Shown here piece after piece: positions 62,659 through 64,000 of a stretch of DNA of 64,000 nucleotides; position 1 is the stretch's first letter, and each line of letters opens with the position of its first letter. Both the position numbers and the translations under genes were made by a program. Source of the DNA: Kribbella amoyensis (GTDB lineage: Bacteria; Actinomycetota; Actinomycetes; Propionibacteriales; Kribbellaceae). The notes under the pieces are model-generated. The model was not told where the DNA came from. It saw only the letters and a list, made by a program, of their open reading frames with translations, and made no database searches. The DNA lies in assembly GCF_007828865.1 (NCBI RefSeq), contig NZ_VIVK01000001.1, forward strand, positions 1,488,001 through 1,552,000, given 5' to 3'.

Positions 62659-63324
62659 ATGACCGACCCTTCCCTCCTGCAGGACATCCGCACCTCCTAC
62701 GACACCGTCGCGGCCTCGTACGCCGAACTCGTGCGCGGCGGTGACGCCTGGGAGCTGCCGGTTCTCGGCATCTTCGCGAACCTCGTACCGCCGGGCGCCC
62801 GGGTACTCGACGTGGGCTGCGGGCCCGGCCGGGTGACGGCGATCCTGCGGTCGCTCGGCCTCGACGCGTCCGGCGTCGACCTGTCGCCGGGGATGATCGA
62901 GATCGCCCGGCGCGACCACCCGCACGTCCCGTTCGAGGTCGGCACGATGACCGCACTCGACTGCCCGGACGGCGACCTCGGCGGCCTCGTCGCCTGGTGG
63001 TCGATCGTGCACCTCCCGCGCGAGGTGCTCCCGCAGGTGCTGGCCGAGTTCCACCGGGTACTGGCCCCGGGCGGACGGTTGCTGATCGGCTTCCACGTCG
63101 GCGACACCCAGCGGCACAAGGACTCCGGGTACGGCGGACACGCGATGTCGGTCGACGTCTACCGCTGGCTCCCGGACCGCCTCACCGCCTTGGCGACCGC
63201 GGCCGGGTTCACCGTCGAGGCCCAGCTCGTCACCGACCCGGCCGGCGAAGTCCCCGGCGGGCGGCTGCTCTTCCACAAATCCGGTGGCGGCGACGGGACC
63301 ACCTGCGCCACCCTCGGCGCATGA
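62659..63324 (+). CDS. Class I SAM-dependent methyltransferase
   Basis: The 221-residue protein has motif I VLDVGCGPGRV, acidic motif II GVDLSPGM, WWSIVHLP and a post-motif HRVLAPGGRLLIGFH. Substrate is unknown. The start at 62659 is close behind the FAH gene, but function seems unrelated to sugar use. Its stop overlaps the VOC gene (ATGA), so these two are coupled. Confidence 0.87.
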   Translation: MTDPSLLQDIRTSYDTVAASYAELVRGGDAWELPVLGIFANLVPPGARVLDVGCGPGRVTAILRSLGLDASGVDLSPGMIEIARRDHPHVPFEVGTMTALDCPDGDLGGLVAWWSIVHLPREVLPQVLAEFHRVLAPGGRLLIGFHVGDTQRHKDSGYGGHAMSVDVYRWLPDRLTALATAAGFTVEAQLVTDPAGEVPGGRLLFHKSGGGDGTTCATLGA

Positions 63325-63698
63325 CCTCGCTCGTCCGCACCGTGACCTTCGACGCCCGTGATCCCTACCAACTGGCCGGCTTCTGGCTCCAGGTATTCGG
63401 GGTGGAGCGGCCCGACGACGACCACCCCGGGGAGCCGTACGCCGCGGTGCCGACCCCGACGGTCAAGCTGCTGTTCGAGCAGAACGACGACGCCCGGGTG
63501 GTCAAGAACCGGGTCCACCTCGACCTCGAACCAGACATCCCCCGGGACCAGGAGATCGAGCGCCTACTCGCCCTCGGCGCCACCCTCGCCGAAGACCGCC
63601 GCGAACCCGACGGCAAAGGCTGGGCCGTCCTGCGAGACCCCGAAGGCAACGAGTTCTGCGTCCTCCGCTCCCTCCCCGAACGAGCCACCAACCCCTGA
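63321..63698 (+). CDS. VOC-family protein
   Basis: The 125-residue single glyoxalase-like module has TVTFDARDPYQLAGFWLQVFG at the start, KNRVHLDLEP in the middle and VLRDPEGNEFCVLRS at the end, the usual order for actinobacterial VOC proteins. It is coupled to the methyltransferase. Ligand unknown. Confidence 0.87.
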   Translation: MTSLVRTVTFDARDPYQLAGFWLQVFGVERPDDDHPGEPYAAVPTPTVKLLFEQNDDARVVKNRVHLDLEPDIPRDQEIERLLALGATLAEDRREPDGKGWAVLRDPEGNEFCVLRSLPERATNP

Positions 63699-64000
63699 TC
63701 CCCCACCACCCCACGCGCGCCCCACCACCCTCGCGCGGCCCCACCCCGTCGCGCGCCCCCTCGCCCTCGCGCGCCCCCTCGCGCCTCGCCCTGGCGTCTC
63801 GCCCTCGCGCCTCGCCCCCGCTCGCTACCTCGCCGCTCGCCGCTCACGTCACCGCGACTTTGTGCACGCACCAGCCACCAAGCGCACCCCAAAACGGCTG
63901 ATCCGCGCACAAGGACGCTGCGCGACGGCCAGTACCCGCACAAAGACGGCGATGGCTAGGCGGGAGCTGAAGTGCTGGCACCCGCAGCTCTAGCCCCTCG
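63699..64000. repeat. C/G-rich low-complexity tract at the window end
   Basis: From about 63700 to 63845 the DNA is a degenerate array of ctcgcgcccc/ccctcgcg units after the VOC stop. Beyond, ctttgtgc (63858-63865) and gcacaaag (63938-63945) form an inverted pair. The open frames through it are compositional artefacts. No gene is supported here. Confidence 0.6.

Noticed and set aside
63358-63993. Long plus-strand open frame through the final low-complexity tract
   Set aside because: It overlaps the VOC gene in another frame, has a Pro/Arg/Ala composition dictated by ctcgcgcc repeats, and shows no domain.

Overview
The window is about 70% G+C and reads as chromosome of a mycelial-type actinobacterium, most likely Kribbella or a close relative (inference from gene content). 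Pointers are a WhiB protein, an MprA/MprB/HtrA cassette, a PPi-dependent phosphofructokinase, a DinB2-type polymerase, many FCD-type GntR regulators next to sugar transporters, a rodlin-like secreted protein behind a BldN-type promoter, and an actinomycete integrative conjugative element (AICE). No rRNA, tRNA or CRISPR array was seen.

Layout. 1-234: 5' part of a 2-oxoacid dehydrogenase E1-alpha gene. 0.6-7.3 kb: secreted beta-propeller phytase, EamA transporter, rodlin-like protein, SDR, HisC-like aminotransferase, and a dimethylargininase-type enzyme. 7.4-10.4 kb: a membrane-anchored cell-wall hydrolase with an M23 domain, a tail-lysozyme-like domain and a CHAP-like domain, its PEGA-like partner, and a GntR regulator. 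10.5-19.6 kb: a tightly coupled seven-cistron minus-strand carbohydrate operon (DUF5005-like secreted protein, GntR, ABC binding protein and two permeases, SDR, enolase-superfamily dehydratase, six-hairpin glycosidase). In it the second permease and the SDR share one uninterrupted frame. 19.7-25.5 kb: small membrane protein, LMW phosphatase, a repeat-rich gene-free stretch, PPi-PFK, an IS110-family element with a candidate bridge-RNA region, and a divergent Lrp/EamA pair. 25.6-29.5 kb: MprA-MprB-HtrA-like stress cassette.

29.48-41.22 kb: a roughly 11.7 kb AICE bounded by a 30-bp near-perfect direct repeat. The left copy lies inside the intrinsic terminator hairpin of htrA rather than in a tRNA gene. 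Its genes are integrase, excisionase, DUF3987 and prim-pol replication proteins, small zinc-binding proteins, a TraB/FtsK translocase, a C5-methyltransferase and an apparently 5'-truncated Spd/DUF2637-like gene. An A+T-richer cargo gene lies on the opposite strand. Two DNA-level features may be the element's cis sites: inverted 9-bp iteron-like repeats between the replication and xis/int genes, and 12-bp periodic repeats within traB.

41.3-54.3 kb: ordinary chromosomal genes (DinB-family thiol enzyme, pirin, L-rhamnose mutarotase, VOC proteins, NTF2-like penicillin-binding lipoprotein, EccA-like AAA ATPase, TFIIB-type zinc ribbon, thioesterase, WhiB, immune-inhibitor-A protease, GNAT, DinB2). 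54.3-62.7 kb: a second sugar-acid locus. A six-gene minus-strand operon (RbsBAC-like transporter, enolase-superfamily dehydratase, lactonase-like amidohydrolase) diverges from a GntR regulator and a fumarylacetoacetate hydrolase around a perfect 12-bp palindrome, resembling the non-phosphorylative deoxyhexose route. The window ends with a methyltransferase, a VOC protein and low-complexity DNA.
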